A stretch of DNA of 64,000 nt, taken from positions 31,496 through 95,495 of the forward strand of contig CAICTM010000187.1 of assembly GCA_903772945.1 (NCBI GenBank), in the 5' to 3' direction. A program made the position numbers and the translations under genes. This stretch comes from Seminavis robusta. Lineage: Eukaryota > Bacillariophyta > Bacillariophyceae > Naviculales > Naviculaceae. The first letter of the stretch is position 1. Each line of letters opens with the position of its first letter. The notes under the pieces are model-generated. The model was not told the DNA's origin, ran no database searches, and saw nothing but the letters and a program-made list of their open reading frames with translations. Positions 41,940 through 53,532 of this stretch are shown here, piece after piece.

Positions 41940-42634
41940 CGTCACTCGACTATACTATATATATACAAATTCAAAGGATGGTCTTTCCCAAAATTGGATC
42001 CTCACTGTTGTTGTACTGAAAGACAAACTATCTAAGAAGAAGCTGTGGTGGGCAAATCTCCTTTTTCTGACGTTCAGAGCTGAATGAGCAAAAAGAACAA
42101 ATGCTTGGTTGGAGGGACGGAGTTGATGATGGGTGGAGTTGATGGAGACAGAATTTGATGTTGAACTCCCTTGTGAGGATGGCTCAATAAAGAAGAAAGG
42201 CTTCCGTCTGACGTCGTTTCTTGAGAGCACCACGTGTTCGATTATTCAAGCCAGAAGAGCAGTGGAGACATTGGGTATTCAGGGCCAGCTCACCAAGCTC
42301 CCTCTCAGCATCATCTGTCCTGGCCAGCCTGACTAGCATGTCATCTATCCAGGCAGCTACACCTGGTACTTCCCCTTCTCCCCCCAACTTGCCAATTCCT
42401 GCATTGGGCACTAGTCACAGATACCAACAGAATCCTGTTTGATGCCACCTTTGAAATCTGTGATGTTATAGTTAGTTGAAGTGCACTTGAGATGACTGGA
42501 CTAATGACAGAAGTTGCTCCTGTGTGGCTCATGCACGAAGATTGTGGAGAAAGCAATGATATTCGCTTTGCATTACTAGCTAGTTCTCTTACGTTGAGTC
42601 TGCTGCTGCTCAAATTGGAGACAGTTGGAGTTGG
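41940..42634. other. Intergenic, upstream of the second VWD relic
   Basis: No coding region is supported. Short ORFs (42133-42336, 42184-42411) have no recognisable domain. Confidence 0.35.
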
Positions 42635-43164
42635 TGCATACGGTATGGTTGCTACAAGTTGGATGGCATCTCCATTGCTGATCTTAATTAACACACTCAG
42701 AGAGCTTGATAAGTACACTGTTGCTCACAAGTACCGTAGGTCAACTCCAAGCTGGGTGTCTTCAATATTGAGCTTGGACAAGTAAATCAGGTTGTGGAAC
42801 AACCTGGTCAGTGTCAAGGTGGTGGGTGCCAGCTTTGAGGAGTATGGTGACAGCAAGGTCTTTTGGGAGTACTTGGCACTGGTAAGTGGGTGGCTGGTTT
42901 GCCCATAATGGAACCATTATGACAGATGCTGATGCCTTTGGAAAGGAATGGCAAGTCTTGAGATTGAGCCCAAGCTCTTCCAGACCCCAGCACCCAGTAC
43001 AATGCAGAAGGTGGGACATTGACACCTTGGAAAATCAATTGCTAGAGATGCTGCAGAGAAGGCTTGCCAGCATTGGGGAGACTTGATGGACCAGTGCGTC
43101 TACGATGTATCATGTCATGGCCACTGGAGACTTGGAGCTTGCTGAAGCTGAAGCTTGCTATTGA
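42635..43164 (+). pseudogene. Decayed VWD-domain gene, relic 2
   Basis: On the plus strand the fragments read, in shifting frames: YGCYKLDGISIADL, then TVAHKYR, then IELGQVNQVVEQ, then VKVVGASFEEYGD, then NGTIMTDADAFGKEWQV, then RPQHPVQC, and near the end DQCVYDV and MATGDLELAEA. Each fragment matches relic 1 or the usual diatom VWD-protein tail, but frame changes and stops separate them. The reading ends at a stop near 43164, roughly where the family normally ends. Confidence 0.72.
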
Positions 43165-43346
43165 TTGTTCGTGAGTTTGGTTTCTCAAACATTCAAAACC
43201 ATTCGTAGCTTTGTTCGCCTGTGGATGCGTCTACCGCTCTGCTGGATTCTGAGTTTTGCCGCGAAAGATCGAAGATCGGCTCCCTCGGATCCTCTCCCAT
43301 AAAGCATCAGCCTATCATTGTTGCCATCATAGACCTACAATCGACA

Positions 43347-45595
43347 ATGCCGGACAAGAACAATCCTCCCATCATGAAGACGACTCGTCGATCGGCTCGT
43401 CGTCGCGGTCAAGAACCAGTGGTGGCTCCTGGCTTTGGGACGAAGCAAGATATTGAAAAGCTCAGCCAGGACTTGAGTGAAGGGGCCGAGAAGCCATTGC
43501 CGGCTTCCTCCGTGGAAGGTTGGTACTTGAGTGTTTCGTCTCGTTGTATTGGTAAAGTGTGATGTCTGTCTCATGGATGGTTGCTTTGTTGTTCTTGTTG
43601 ATATGCTGTTAGCCATGATGAATTGTCATGGAAAAGGTGTGTTTAGTCCTCACAAATCATCGAATTCCAATAATTCCCAACCAGGCGCCACCAGTTCGGC
43701 TTGGGCGGATTTCATGAAGGAGGAGGGTGTGGATCTCTACGGAAGATCCTCCTCCAAAGACAAAGACAATAACAATGACACTACTAAATCAGACGACGAA
43801 CCGAAGCAACCACAACCACAACGCAAAGATGCTAGTACCAAGAAAAAGTCTGGCAAACGCAAAGCGTACAATCTCGACGCATTGGCGCATCCCAAGTTTT
43901 CCAGCAAAAAGGCCAAATTGGCCGCCGCCGAAAAGGGCGGTGTCTTGGTACAGAGTGGAACACTCGATGTCACGGTCATTGGTCGCAAGGGAATCAACTC
44001 CAAGGAAACACCGTCCTATCAAATATCCGTACCCACCCGCATTCTACCCGGCATCAAGATTACCAAAGTCTTTACCAGTTCCAATGCCTGTCATTCCATT
44101 GCCATTTGCTCGCAAGGACACGCGTACGGATGGGGACGCAATGATCAGGGACAACTCACTTCTACCTTACCCGCCAATGTGGCATGTCCCACACTCATCG
44201 AATCCCTGGCGGATTATACCATTGTCGCCGCGGCCTGTGGAAAATCACACACGCTCGTATTGACCAATGCGGGAACCGTCATGGCCGTGGGAGCCAACAA
44301 AGTCGGTCAGTGTGGTGTCAAATCCACCACCGATAGTGTCGGGCAATTCAAGGCGTGTGTCTTTCCAGGAGAAATCAAAATTGCGCAGGTAAGCACAAAA
44401 CAAATATAAGAATGGTTGGTTGGTTCGCTTTTATGTCGATGCGATTCACTCCTTACCCCTCTATTGGTTGGTTCGTCTCGTCGTTTGTTCCAAATAATCA
44501 GATTGCCTGTGGAGAACAGTTCTCGGTAGCCCTCAGTGAAGAAGGAAAAATCTACACTACTGGATCCAGTGAGTACGGACAATTGGGGAATGGAGAAACG
44601 GGAGAGTACTTTGTCACGGCATCCAAACTGGCGTTTGCCAATTGCAATGTCTTTACACTACGCGACACGTTTATGGAACGAGATCCCGCAGAAGAATCGG
44701 CACGATCGTCCTACAAACACGACAAACTGACCAAAATTCAAGAGGATATACGCATTCAATCCATTGCTTGTGGCAAGAATCATACCATTGCCGTCGAAGC
44801 CAATTACGAAAAAGATGAGGAGGATGACGATGATCATCAACGTCTTCGAGTCTTTAGCTGGGGGTGTGGTAATTATGGAGTCCTGGGACATGAAATTCAG
44901 GCGGATGAGTATTATCCGCGGGAAATTGCCACGCTGGGAAGCACCCTGTGGTTGCCGCCTGGTCCCTTGACGGCTAGTGCTGGAGCCAGTTGTTCCATGT
45001 TGAAAACGTCCAATGGACATGTCTACTACTTTGGCAAACATCGTTCTGTCGGGGAAGCCGAAATGAAACCGAAATTGTGAGTTTTCCATCACTGCAGAGA
45101 GTCGCATTGTGTTCTTTTGGTCGATCTTGCAATACTCAATTATTGATCTTTTCCCTGTTACCCTCTTTGCTGATGCAACTACCAAAAAATTATCTCAGAG
45201 TGGAAGCCCTTGCCAACAATCGTCATGTCGTTTCTCACTGCGACGGTGGAGCTCAAACTGTGATTTGCTCTACCGAAACAGCTCAAACGGTTGCATGGGG
45301 TCAAGGCCCGCACGGAGAACTTGGCCTGGGAACGGCAAAATCCAGTGCCAAACCACAATTCGTTGAAAGTCTCACCGGCTGTCGGGTTCAACATTTGGCA
45401 TGTGCCTATGGCCACACGTTGTATGTCATCAAGGATGAAGATGCAGAGGACAAAAAGGCCATTGAGAAGTTGCCCCTCTTGCCAAAGACTGCCAAGGCGG
45501 ACCTGGAGGCTGTGTGGGCCAGCATGCCTGCAGGTGGTGCTGGTGGAGGCAAACCCGGCAAGCCAGGCAGAAAAAAGTCTGCCAAGAAGGACTGA
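43347..45595 (+). CDS. RCC1-repeat protein
   Basis: Four exons, 43347-43518, 43613-44388, 44502-45076 and 45199-45595, with GT-AG introns of 94-122 nt and frames kept; 639 aa. It starts at the first ATG of the frame. The N-terminal ~170 residues are basic and low-complexity with a likely nuclear signal (TTRRSARRRG). From about residue 175 onward RCC1 repeats form a beta-propeller: GHAYGWGRNDQGQL, ACGKSHTLVLTNAG, ACGEQFSVALSEEG, SEYGQLGNG, VFSWGCGNYGVLGHE and AWGQGPHGELGLG. The C-terminal tail is Lys/Gly-rich. RCC1-like proteins act as Ran exchange factors or chromatin/signalling scaffolds. This one diverges from canonical RCC1, so a generic RCC1-repeat role is safest. Confidence 0.88.
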
Positions 45596-45771
45596 AATCA
45601 TTCTATTCTGTTAGCTAGCCAGTAGAGAAAAATTGCTATCTTAGAAAACAAAAAGTACAGGCAGGTACTTGTTAGGTCTTGATTGAGTTCACTAACAAGC
45701 TTGAACTTTGACCCTACAGTGCTGTCGCGATGACAGCAACGAGGGAGGCTCGGTCACTGTGGGCTGGCGTC

Positions 45772-47722
45772 TTACTCGTCCAGCACCAACGGCTTCCCCA
45801 TGAACATACTGGCCCGACGCATGTCTCGTTCCTCCTCCGTCTTGTCCTCGTCCTCTCTGGGCGGCATGTCCGGGCAGGACTCAACCACGATGCGATCAAA
45901 TCGGCACAGGCCGAGGCAAGCTCTGGGTTCTTCCTCTTTTTGGTCGTCGGGTTTTTCCAGCAACAGGGCACAGTCCCCAACGATGGAACCCAGATATCGT
46001 TTGACCAAGACCGCAGCGGTCCTCATTCCTCTGTCCACCATGACGTCTCCCACCAACTCCAAACAACAATGCTGAGTGATATTCCCATCGGCATCTTTGA
46101 CTGCGTCGTGTTGTTTCCACGTACAAGGCAGGGTTGGTCGGACGACTGTGAAGGTTTTCTTCGCGGGCGCAACGAATCTGATCGGGCCAGGACCATCAAC
46201 AAGAACGGGTAGTAACTTTAGTCGTTTGCTTCGGTATTCCTCGTCACCAGCAAGAAATCTCTACGTCGTAAAAAGAGAGAAAAAGGTCAAATGCATCCAG
46301 TCAACAGGTTTCTGCGGTTTGCTCTAATTCGAGGCAACAAAAACTCACCTTCAAGGCAATTGTATCTTCCCGGTCGTTTTCCGTTTCAGGAGGCACGTTG
46401 TCCCAATCTTGCAGCCAGTCTGGGAACTCGTAATACATGGTCACATTGCCCCATTGAGTGACGAGGTTGAGAATAAATGTAGGCCGTTCTCGCAACCCGT
46501 GCTCAATCAAAAAGGGATGTGTTGCCAAGTCGCTGTCAGGACATTCCGTTTGGAATATGTCAATACCACGCAAAGGGCACAGAGTCTCGACATAGTCTTG
46601 CTCCAGACTCTTGGCCCGAAGCTTATCAGGATCGTCGATGGCACTTCCTAACATTTCCATGCTCTCATCTTGGGTCTGTGCCTCTTGGAGAAGCTCTTCG
46701 GTGACTCCCACCTGCATCAGACTCTTTCTCTGCTCCTTGGGTACCACTCCAAACAGAGCTTTTGTCATGGATTGAGACACCAAATTAACCTTATCATGGG
46801 CTCTCCACCTTTTCTTTTCCGTACGTTTTGTGTGTGTTCGCCTCAGGGTAGTCCACGGCTTTCTAAACACCTTCGCTGCTTTCTGAAGGGATCTCACACT
46901 ACCGGGAGCACTTTCGACCATATTGTCTTCTGTTTCTCTTCTTTCCAAGGCCCTCGCTGCTTCCTTCTTCCTCTGTAACATCTCCATTTCCTCAATGGCC
47001 TGGAGTCTTCCTAATACTCCACCAATCAAGAGTCCAAGTGATATCCACACAGCAAACATGGGAATAGGTACTGAGTTGTTCCAGACATCTTGATACCCTC
47101 CCGCCAAGAGCTGATAAACTGCAACGGCACCAATGGCGGCCAGCACTGGTTGATTGTTCTGGTGGATCCAGTTTAAGATATTGGATAGAATGGTTGCCTT
47201 GTCTTCGTCCTCTTTGCTTTCCGTAGAGCCAGTCTCAGCAAACGCTTCTTTTTTGTCATCTTGATTCCCATCATCTTTTTTGTCTTCTGGACTCAAAAGT
47301 GGCGAGGATTCCGTCACCACAGGTTCTTCTCGTTCTTCAGGTAACACAGACCCTCCTCCGCTTCGGGTGCGTGAAGCACTGGAACCTAGCATACCGCGAG
47401 ATTTCTCGGAGGCATCCTTTACAACATCGCCAACGGCATGCATCCGATCCTTCACGCCAGATTTCGTTTTCTTGACGGCTTTCTTCACTCCTTTCGTGGC
47501 ACTCTGAACAGCAGAGCTTCCCTTCTGCAGAGCAGAGCCAAGCCCCTGCTTGGTTGCATCGGCCTTGGCTTTCACTTGGTCCATGGTTGCGGGATGCACT
47601 GATGATAGAACCGACAGAAGCTTTTAGGAAGTTGGCACACGGCGAAGAATCTTCCTTGGACACGTACCGAAAGCCCGCAAGGCTGCAAAACACTCTGTTT
47701 CTTTGTCTCCATTTATCATCAT
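45772..47722 (-). CDS. EDR2 C-terminal (DUF1336) domain protein with membrane anchor
   Basis: Minus strand, three exons: 47668-47722, 46349-47598 and 45772-46260. Introns are 69 and 88 nt, frames are kept, and the product is 597 aa. Without the first 55-nt exon there is no ATG until 47584, so the spliced start (MMINGDKETECF) is preferred but less certain than the rest. Residues about 20-90 are Lys/Ala/Ser-rich amphipathic. A hydrophobic pair follows at about 165-215 (QPVLAAIGAVAVYQLL and MFAVWISLGLLIGGVLG). The C-terminus is an EDR2_C/DUF1336 domain, including FILNLVTQWGNVTMYYEF before intron 2, then TLPCTWKQHDA and MVDRGMRTAAVLVKRYLG. In plants this domain is linked to lipid-binding PH/START proteins in immunity and vesicle traffic. 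Here PH and START are absent. Confidence 0.78.
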
Positions 47723-47864
47723 AGAAGATTGCTTTTTGTACAAACTAGTACAGTATGGAAAGCAAGGACAAGGCAACAAGGCAGCATAGTCTACTAGCTA
47801 GTAGACTGTTATCATTTCATTGCTCCTTGCCGGCCACCAAAGACGGAAGCAACGTGAAAGGATT

Positions 47865-48064
47865 TCTGAGGTTTGTTGGGCGAAAACATATTCCCTCAGC
47901 ACCCAGTGCAGTGCATGATACTGTAGCTGCTAGTAGTCTGAAAAGATCATTTTGCAATATCTTGGTGAATCCATTGCCGGGACTTGGGTGATGTGAAGAA
48001 TCAGTTTGTCTATGCTATTATACCCACTGGAGACCTGGAGCTTGTTGAGACAGGTGCCTTGTAA
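47865..48064 (+). pseudogene. Decayed VWD-domain gene, relic 3 (C-terminal end only)
   Basis: Recognisable pieces are IPSAPSAVHD in one frame, which in the neighbouring frame reads FPQHPVQC, and near the end FVYAIIPTGDLELVETGAL followed by a stop at 48062-48064. These match the end of relic 2. Only about 200 bp of the C-terminal part remains. Confidence 0.62.
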
Positions 48065-48236
48065 GGTCTTCTTTCAAGATTAATCACCTGGAGTCGAGGC
48101 TCATTGGCGACTTTGATGTTTGTGTCTGCCTTCAATAGATTATATTGTCAAAGGTCTAATTAGTCGTTCCACTTCTGGCTAGAAGTAAGATGAGAAGTAG
48201 AGCTATTTGCTTTCGGTCAGCTTTATCGAATCGAAT

Positions 48237-50465
48237 CTACAGCTCAAATTCTTCTTCTTCGTCGTCATCATCATCAAAATCATCGTCCTCTGACAAAAAA
48301 TCGTCAAAGTCTTCCCCGTCGCCACTCATATTGTCGCCACTGTCCATAAGGTCAGGCTCAAAGCCCTCCCCAGACGACGAAGCCCCCGCTGGAGGAGGAA
48401 TGTAGGACGGCGACTCTCGTGCATCCGCATCCAGCGAAGGCAACTGCAGCGTCCCCATTGTCAGCACATGCATACCCCACGGGTTGCCTGGTACAAAATG
48501 CTTTTGAACGTAAACACCCTCGTGGTTATTACCAACTCCACCGCCATTTCTCCTGGCAAATGCCTGCAGCGAGTGCCGATAGTTTGGCGACAATGGCGAG
48601 GCTTGGACGCATGCCAAGGCATTCATTACATCCTGCATGGTGAGGGATCGAATGGGTCCATTCGGAGGCAGATTCGTCAATAAGGGATCCAGCAGGCCCG
48701 CTGCCGTCTGTCGTGATTCTCGCTGTCGTTGTATCATGGCATCTCGTAGAGGACCCATCCTGGCAGACGTTTGCAATACTTGTTGTAAATCGCTGGGCGT
48801 GTACCCCTCTGTTCGGATCCCCACACAGTGAATGCAAAAATTGTCGCCCAGTGGAATGCCTTTCAAGAGTCGTTCAATGATCTGATACCTTGCCGCATAG
48901 TTGGGCGGACCAATGTAATATCGATGCGGGAGTCGTCTCAAGATGGCCGAGTCGACATCAAAGGGCCGATTGGTGGCTCCGACCACAATCAAGGGTTGTC
49001 GACGATCATCACTGCTATTAGTGCCACTGCCACCACTACTACTACTGGTGGTCATGATACCGGACAGCCATTGCAAGAATTCCGTCTTGAGTTCTCGACT
49101 GACATCCTGTTCGTGATCGTGCCGTTCCCGAAACAGCCCATCGAGTTCATCGAGCACCAAGATACAGGGCGACAGTTTTTTGGTCAATGAAAAGAGTGCC
49201 CGCACTTGCAGATTGGTATCCCCCACAAACTTTCGCATCAATACCGACGGCGTGACGACGAGACAGGGTGCTCGTAGCTTGGCCGCCAGCGCCTGTACTA
49301 GAAAACTCTTTCCACACCCGGGTGGACCGTAGAACAAGACACCGTAATGTTGATTGGTAGTACTGGATGACGACGACGACATGCCGGGTGACAACAAGGA
49401 CGCGTAGGTCTCTTGGGTTCGTTGTACAATATTTTTCTGGTGGCTGTCATTAGGCATCGTCATGGCTTGTATCGACGACGCTACCATAATGAGGAGTCGT
49501 TCCTTGATTCCGTCCAGTCCCAAGACGTCGTCCCAAAGTGCCCCCGGTTGACTTAATACGGCCGGTGGTGGTCTCCACAAACATTGTTGCAATATCGACG
49601 CTTCGGTGGTGGTCAATTCTTGAAACAAGTCTTCTACCGAAGTTCTTCCATCCTGCTGATTATTATTGTTATGACGAAGGGGAAGGCCTGCCAAGTGCAA
49701 ATCGCGAGCCAATTCGAGTTCTCGACGGGGCACCGTCGTCGAGAGAGCGTCTTGTTCTTTGATTGCGTCGAGAATCCGTTCGAGATCGTGTCGCGAACAA
49801 AATAACGAATCGTCTCCGGTGGACGTCAAGTCTTGAACGACTTCTTCTGCCAATTCTTGCATGGCTTTCCACATGGTTTTTCCCACGTAAAAACAGATTG
49901 TCCACCAGAGTGCTTTTTTGGAAAACTGCAACAGTGGACTACTCGTGGCCAACAAGGCAGCCAGGGCGGGTTTTTCGTACACTTGTTCTCTTCTTTGTTG
50001 TTGTGACAAGGCAGTATCATCACCCTCTGCCATTGGAAAAGGCAAGTTGTGGTCGTAAACAATTTCGTCTCCATCTTCTTCAGGGTCATGCTCTTGGAAT
50101 AGTTGCAGATTGTTGCTATTCGTTCGCGAATGATCTTTGTGGATGATACCCCTCCATCTGCTTAGAAACCCACGCGTTCTGGAATTTTGGCCAATGGTGG
50201 TGGGGGTATCTTGGGGATTTGCCTTTGCCACTGGAGAGGTAGATAACACTACCACAATTGATAATGCTACCAACAGACACCTGCTACTGTGTCTGTAGCG
50301 TCTATTATTCCCATTCGAGCGAAAAACGTCAGTGGAACCACAGTGATTTCTCGTATTCCTCCTTCTTTGCAGCATGCTACCCTCATGAGCAGCCATCAGG
50401 TCTCTTCTGGCTTTTAATATCAGCGACGCGTCTCGGTCCTCTTCCATAGTTGTAGGTAGTGCCAT
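48237..50465 (-). CDS. AAA ATPase, Msp1/ATAD1-like
   Basis: Minus-strand single-exon gene of 742 aa. Residues about 60-85 are hydrophobic (LLVALSIVVVLSTS), possibly a membrane anchor; a second weak segment is near 195. One AAA domain follows: Walker A GPPGCGKS (about 379), pore-loop-like MRKFVGD, Walker B LVLDELDG (about 435), sensor and arginine-finger region GATNRPFD then AILRRLPH. LWDDVLGLDGIKERL just upstream is typical of the single-domain Msp1/ATAD1/katanin group. Msp1/ATAD1 extracts tail-anchored proteins from organelle membranes. The C-terminal ~60 residues are acidic, ending in a Glu/Asp tail. Organelle is not determined; no plastid signal is visible. Confidence 0.82.
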   Translation of the reverse strand: MALPTTMEEDRDASLILKARRDLMAAHEGSMLQRRRNTRNHCGSTDVFRSNGNNRRYRHSSRCLLVALSIVVVLSTSPVAKANPQDTPTTIGQNSRTRGFLSRWRGIIHKDHSRTNSNNLQLFQEHDPEEDGDEIVYDHNLPFPMAEGDDTALSQQQRREQVYEKPALAALLATSSPLLQFSKKALWWTICFYVGKTMWKAMQELAEEVVQDLTSTGDDSLFCSRHDLERILDAIKEQDALSTTVPRRELELARDLHLAGLPLRHNNNNQQDGRTSVEDLFQELTTTEASILQQCLWRPPPAVLSQPGALWDDVLGLDGIKERLLIMVASSIQAMTMPNDSHQKNIVQRTQETYASLLSPGMSSSSSSTTNQHYGVLFYGPPGCGKSFLVQALAAKLRAPCLVVTPSVLMRKFVGDTNLQVRALFSLTKKLSPCILVLDELDGLFRERHDHEQDVSRELKTEFLQWLSGIMTTSSSSGGSGTNSSDDRRQPLIVVGATNRPFDVDSAILRRLPHRYYIGPPNYAARYQIIERLLKGIPLGDNFCIHCVGIRTEGYTPSDLQQVLQTSARMGPLRDAMIQRQRESRQTAAGLLDPLLTNLPPNGPIRSLTMQDVMNALACVQASPLSPNYRHSLQAFARRNGGGVGNNHEGVYVQKHFVPGNPWGMHVLTMGTLQLPSLDADARESPSYIPPPAGASSSGEGFEPDLMDSGDNMSGDGEDFDDFLSEDDDFDDDDDEEEEFEL

Positions 50466-50790
50466 TTTGTAGTCTCTCTTTGCAGTTCAGCAGATGCAGT
50501 TATCATGGGATGCGATTGATGTGTTTGTTGTGCTTCACGAGGAAGAACAAATAAAGAACACAAGAAACGAAAGGAAGCTTCTTCCACGTGGCATCAACAA
50601 AGTCCAGCTGTGCTGGCTATTAATAGCGACAGCAGTCGGAGAAGTCAAGTCTGCTGAAGGGAAAGGAAACGGTCAAGAAAGATTTTGCGTTGGATCTTTC
50701 TTCGCTCGCACCCATTATTTCACGAGCAACGAGCATTGTTCGACAGACTTACGAGAAGTTAGATCGTTGCTGTTGTTGCCTATCCAAAAG
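50466..50790. other. Divergent intergenic region
   Basis: 325 bp separates the AAA gene (minus) from the carboxypeptidase gene (plus). No other feature was seen. Confidence 0.4.
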
Positions 50791-52974
50791 ATGAAGCTTC
50801 TGGGAGTATTATCCTCCTCTCTACTACTTTGTTGTAGTCCGGTATCTGCTGCCCCTTTGGGAGATTTGGTCGATTATCTTCCGGGATACGGACGTCCTCC
50901 GACACCTCAGTTTTCGGGATTCCTCAATGCCACGGCGGGCTGTGATACGGCCACCAATGGCAATGGCTGTTATCTCCATTACTGGTTGGCGTTGGCCGAA
51001 GAAGATCCATGGAATAAACCTACCATCTTGTGGTTGAATGGAGGTATGTATGATTGATGTAGTGCTCTTTTAAAATGAAGTGGAAGATGACGGTCATGTT
51101 CCGTGTCTGACTGACTCTTTTTCATCTGGTTTTTGTTGTGGATATCGTTGATTCATTGATTGAGTAGGCCCCGGCAGTTCGAGTATTCTCGGGTTTCTCC
51201 AAGAACTGGGTCCCCTCTTGATGAATGCCACGGGAGGATTGATGGACAATCCCTATGGATGGACCAAGGTTGCCAATGTATTTGCCCTAGAGGCACCCGT
51301 CGGAGTGGGATACAGTTATTGCGAAAATCAAAAGAAAGGAACCGTATGCAAAAACACCGACAAGTTCACCGCATCGGCGTCGCGGGCTGCCATGGTCGAC
51401 TTTTTCCAAGACAAATTTCCGGAACTGGGCCAAAACGACTTTTTTATCGTGGGGTGAGTTTTTAGAACATGATTGATAGCAAGCTTGTCTCATTCTTATT
51501 GGATGCTCTTTGTATTCCTCATTTCAACACTCTTCCTCTGCCATGTCATTTTGTTACTGAATCGAATCCGATTCTATCTCTATCAGAGAATCCTACGCGG
51601 GTGTGTACATTCCCACCTTGACCAAGGAAATTTTGGATCATGCTGCCGAACAGGTACCCCTCAAGGGCATTGCCGTCGGAGATCCCTGTACCGATAACAC
51701 GGCACAACAAGATTCCATGGATTCACTCTGGTATGGATTCAAATATGGTCTTGTGGATGAACAAACATACGATTTACTCTGGAACAAGTGCAATGTCCGA
51801 TCGCCCAATCTCATGACCCAAGGAGGGAAGCATCTCGTCGCCGCGCAATTGAATGCCAAACTACAGGCCAAAAAGGAAGAGTTATTGCTATTATTACAAG
51901 ACAACAACAACGACAATGTAGACATTGACAAAGCATTGCGGGACCATGCCGAAGAACTCTGGAGCGATCTGAAAATTGTTAATCGTCGACGACACAATCA
52001 GCCGGGTCACGACGAAACACCCGAATGCCGTTTGGCACAACGCAAATATCTTCTCAGTACATCGGCAGGACTCTCTCAGGGATGGAGTGACTTGTACATT
52101 GACGACTACAGTCTCTTTGCGCCGGTCTCCAACAAGGAAGATGAGGACATGGCAACATGGATGATACGAGACGATGTCCGCAAGGCGTTGCATGTGCAAG
52201 ATGCACCCACGAAACAGTGGCCCCATGATGACACCATTGGATTTGATTACACAAAAGAGTACGATGCCTGCAACAATCACTTTGACGAAGGAGCCTGGAG
52301 TATGATCAACTTTTATCAAGATATTGTACCAAGATTGAAAATTGCCTTTGTTTACAATGGAGATACCGGTACGTTACGTTGCGCCTGCTGAGATGGATGA
52401 ATGGATGGCTTGCTTTGGTTTGTTTGTGTCACTGACGTTCCACTTTTGATCATCATCATCATCAGACCCCTGTGTCACCTACGAAGGAACCCGCACCGCC
52501 ATCAAACGGGTCGGCTTCCCAGAACTGGATGGTGGAGCCTACCGACCGTGGTTCTTCAATCACACCGCTACTACGATTGAACTATTGGCCGAAAAGGCAC
52601 CACTCTTTGGTCCGGGACTCTTGGTGCAAGACATGGGACCACAGATGGCCGGTCACATTGTCAACTATGAGAATAATCTTTCCTTCTTGACGTTTCATGG
52701 ATCGGGACATATGGTGCCTCAGTTTCGACCTCAGTCGGCCTTGCACATGGTGGAGAAGCTGGTGAACTATCAAGATTTGTCTCCTCTGTTGGCCAAGAAT
52801 GACACCCTCACCAGCATGAGCGACAATGATTACGGAGAGTACATGAATCAATGGACCGAATCCGCCCAGACAGCACCGTTTGTGAAGGAAGCCGTTTGGG
52901 CTCCAGAACGCAGGGGAACCGCTGCGGCTGCATGGGAAAGTTGGAGTGCAGTCCAGGCGAGTGCAAAGAGGTGA
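50791..52974 (+). CDS. Serine carboxypeptidase (peptidase family S10)
   Basis: Four exons, 50791-51043, 51168-51453, 51587-52368 and 52466-52974, introns of 97-133 nt, frames kept; 609 aa. It starts at ATG 50791, since MKLLGVLSSSLLLCCSPVSA is a clear signal peptide; upstream in-frame ATGs give no signal. Family landmarks are LWLNGGPGSSS across the first intron, GESYAGVYIPTL (catalytic Ser182) across the second, NGDTDPCVTYEG across the third with the likely catalytic Asp441, and GSGHMVPQFRP (His522). S10 enzymes are secreted or vacuolar exopeptidases removing C-terminal residues at acidic pH. Length is somewhat above plant members because of an inserted charged stretch around residues 250-300. 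Confidence 0.94.
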
Positions 52975-53532
52975 ATTCATTATTACGTTTTGGCATGACG
53001 TTGTGAGAGATGCAGACATTCGATGCTCTGGCTAGCTAATGGATAGGCCAAACAATAATTTTGCTCTTTTCTGCCCAGTTGGTGTCTGGGGTACCGTAGT
53101 ACGAAAGCTGGCAGCAGGGAGACAGTTGCACCGCACTGGCATGCAGCTCAAAACGGATCGATCATCAATCTAGCAATGTTTGTATCCAACACGTGTACGA
53201 GTCGAGCCCACACATCTGTTGGAAAGGATCCGGTTGATTTTGCACCCGTTTGTTTCGGCTTCCACTGGGTCCTTTCCCTTGACAGCTAGCTAGTATTTAG
53301 TTCAGGTTCGAGCAACATTTAGTGGCAATAACTGCAAAAAGAGATGGATAACGGTGGAGTTTATACAAGAGGAATTAATAATCTCTCTCTCACTAAATAA
53401 TAACTCTGTGTGTGACGCCACTGGAGAAGGAAGCAAGCAATGACTCTTCATCACTTCCTTCAGTCTACTATAATTTGGAACTCGGCAGTGTTGCTTTGGT
53501 GGTTCCCCCAAAATTGATTTTGCTTGCCAAGT
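52975..53532. other. Intergenic, convergent ends
   Basis: Between two convergent genes; nothing recognisable was seen. Confidence 0.35.
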
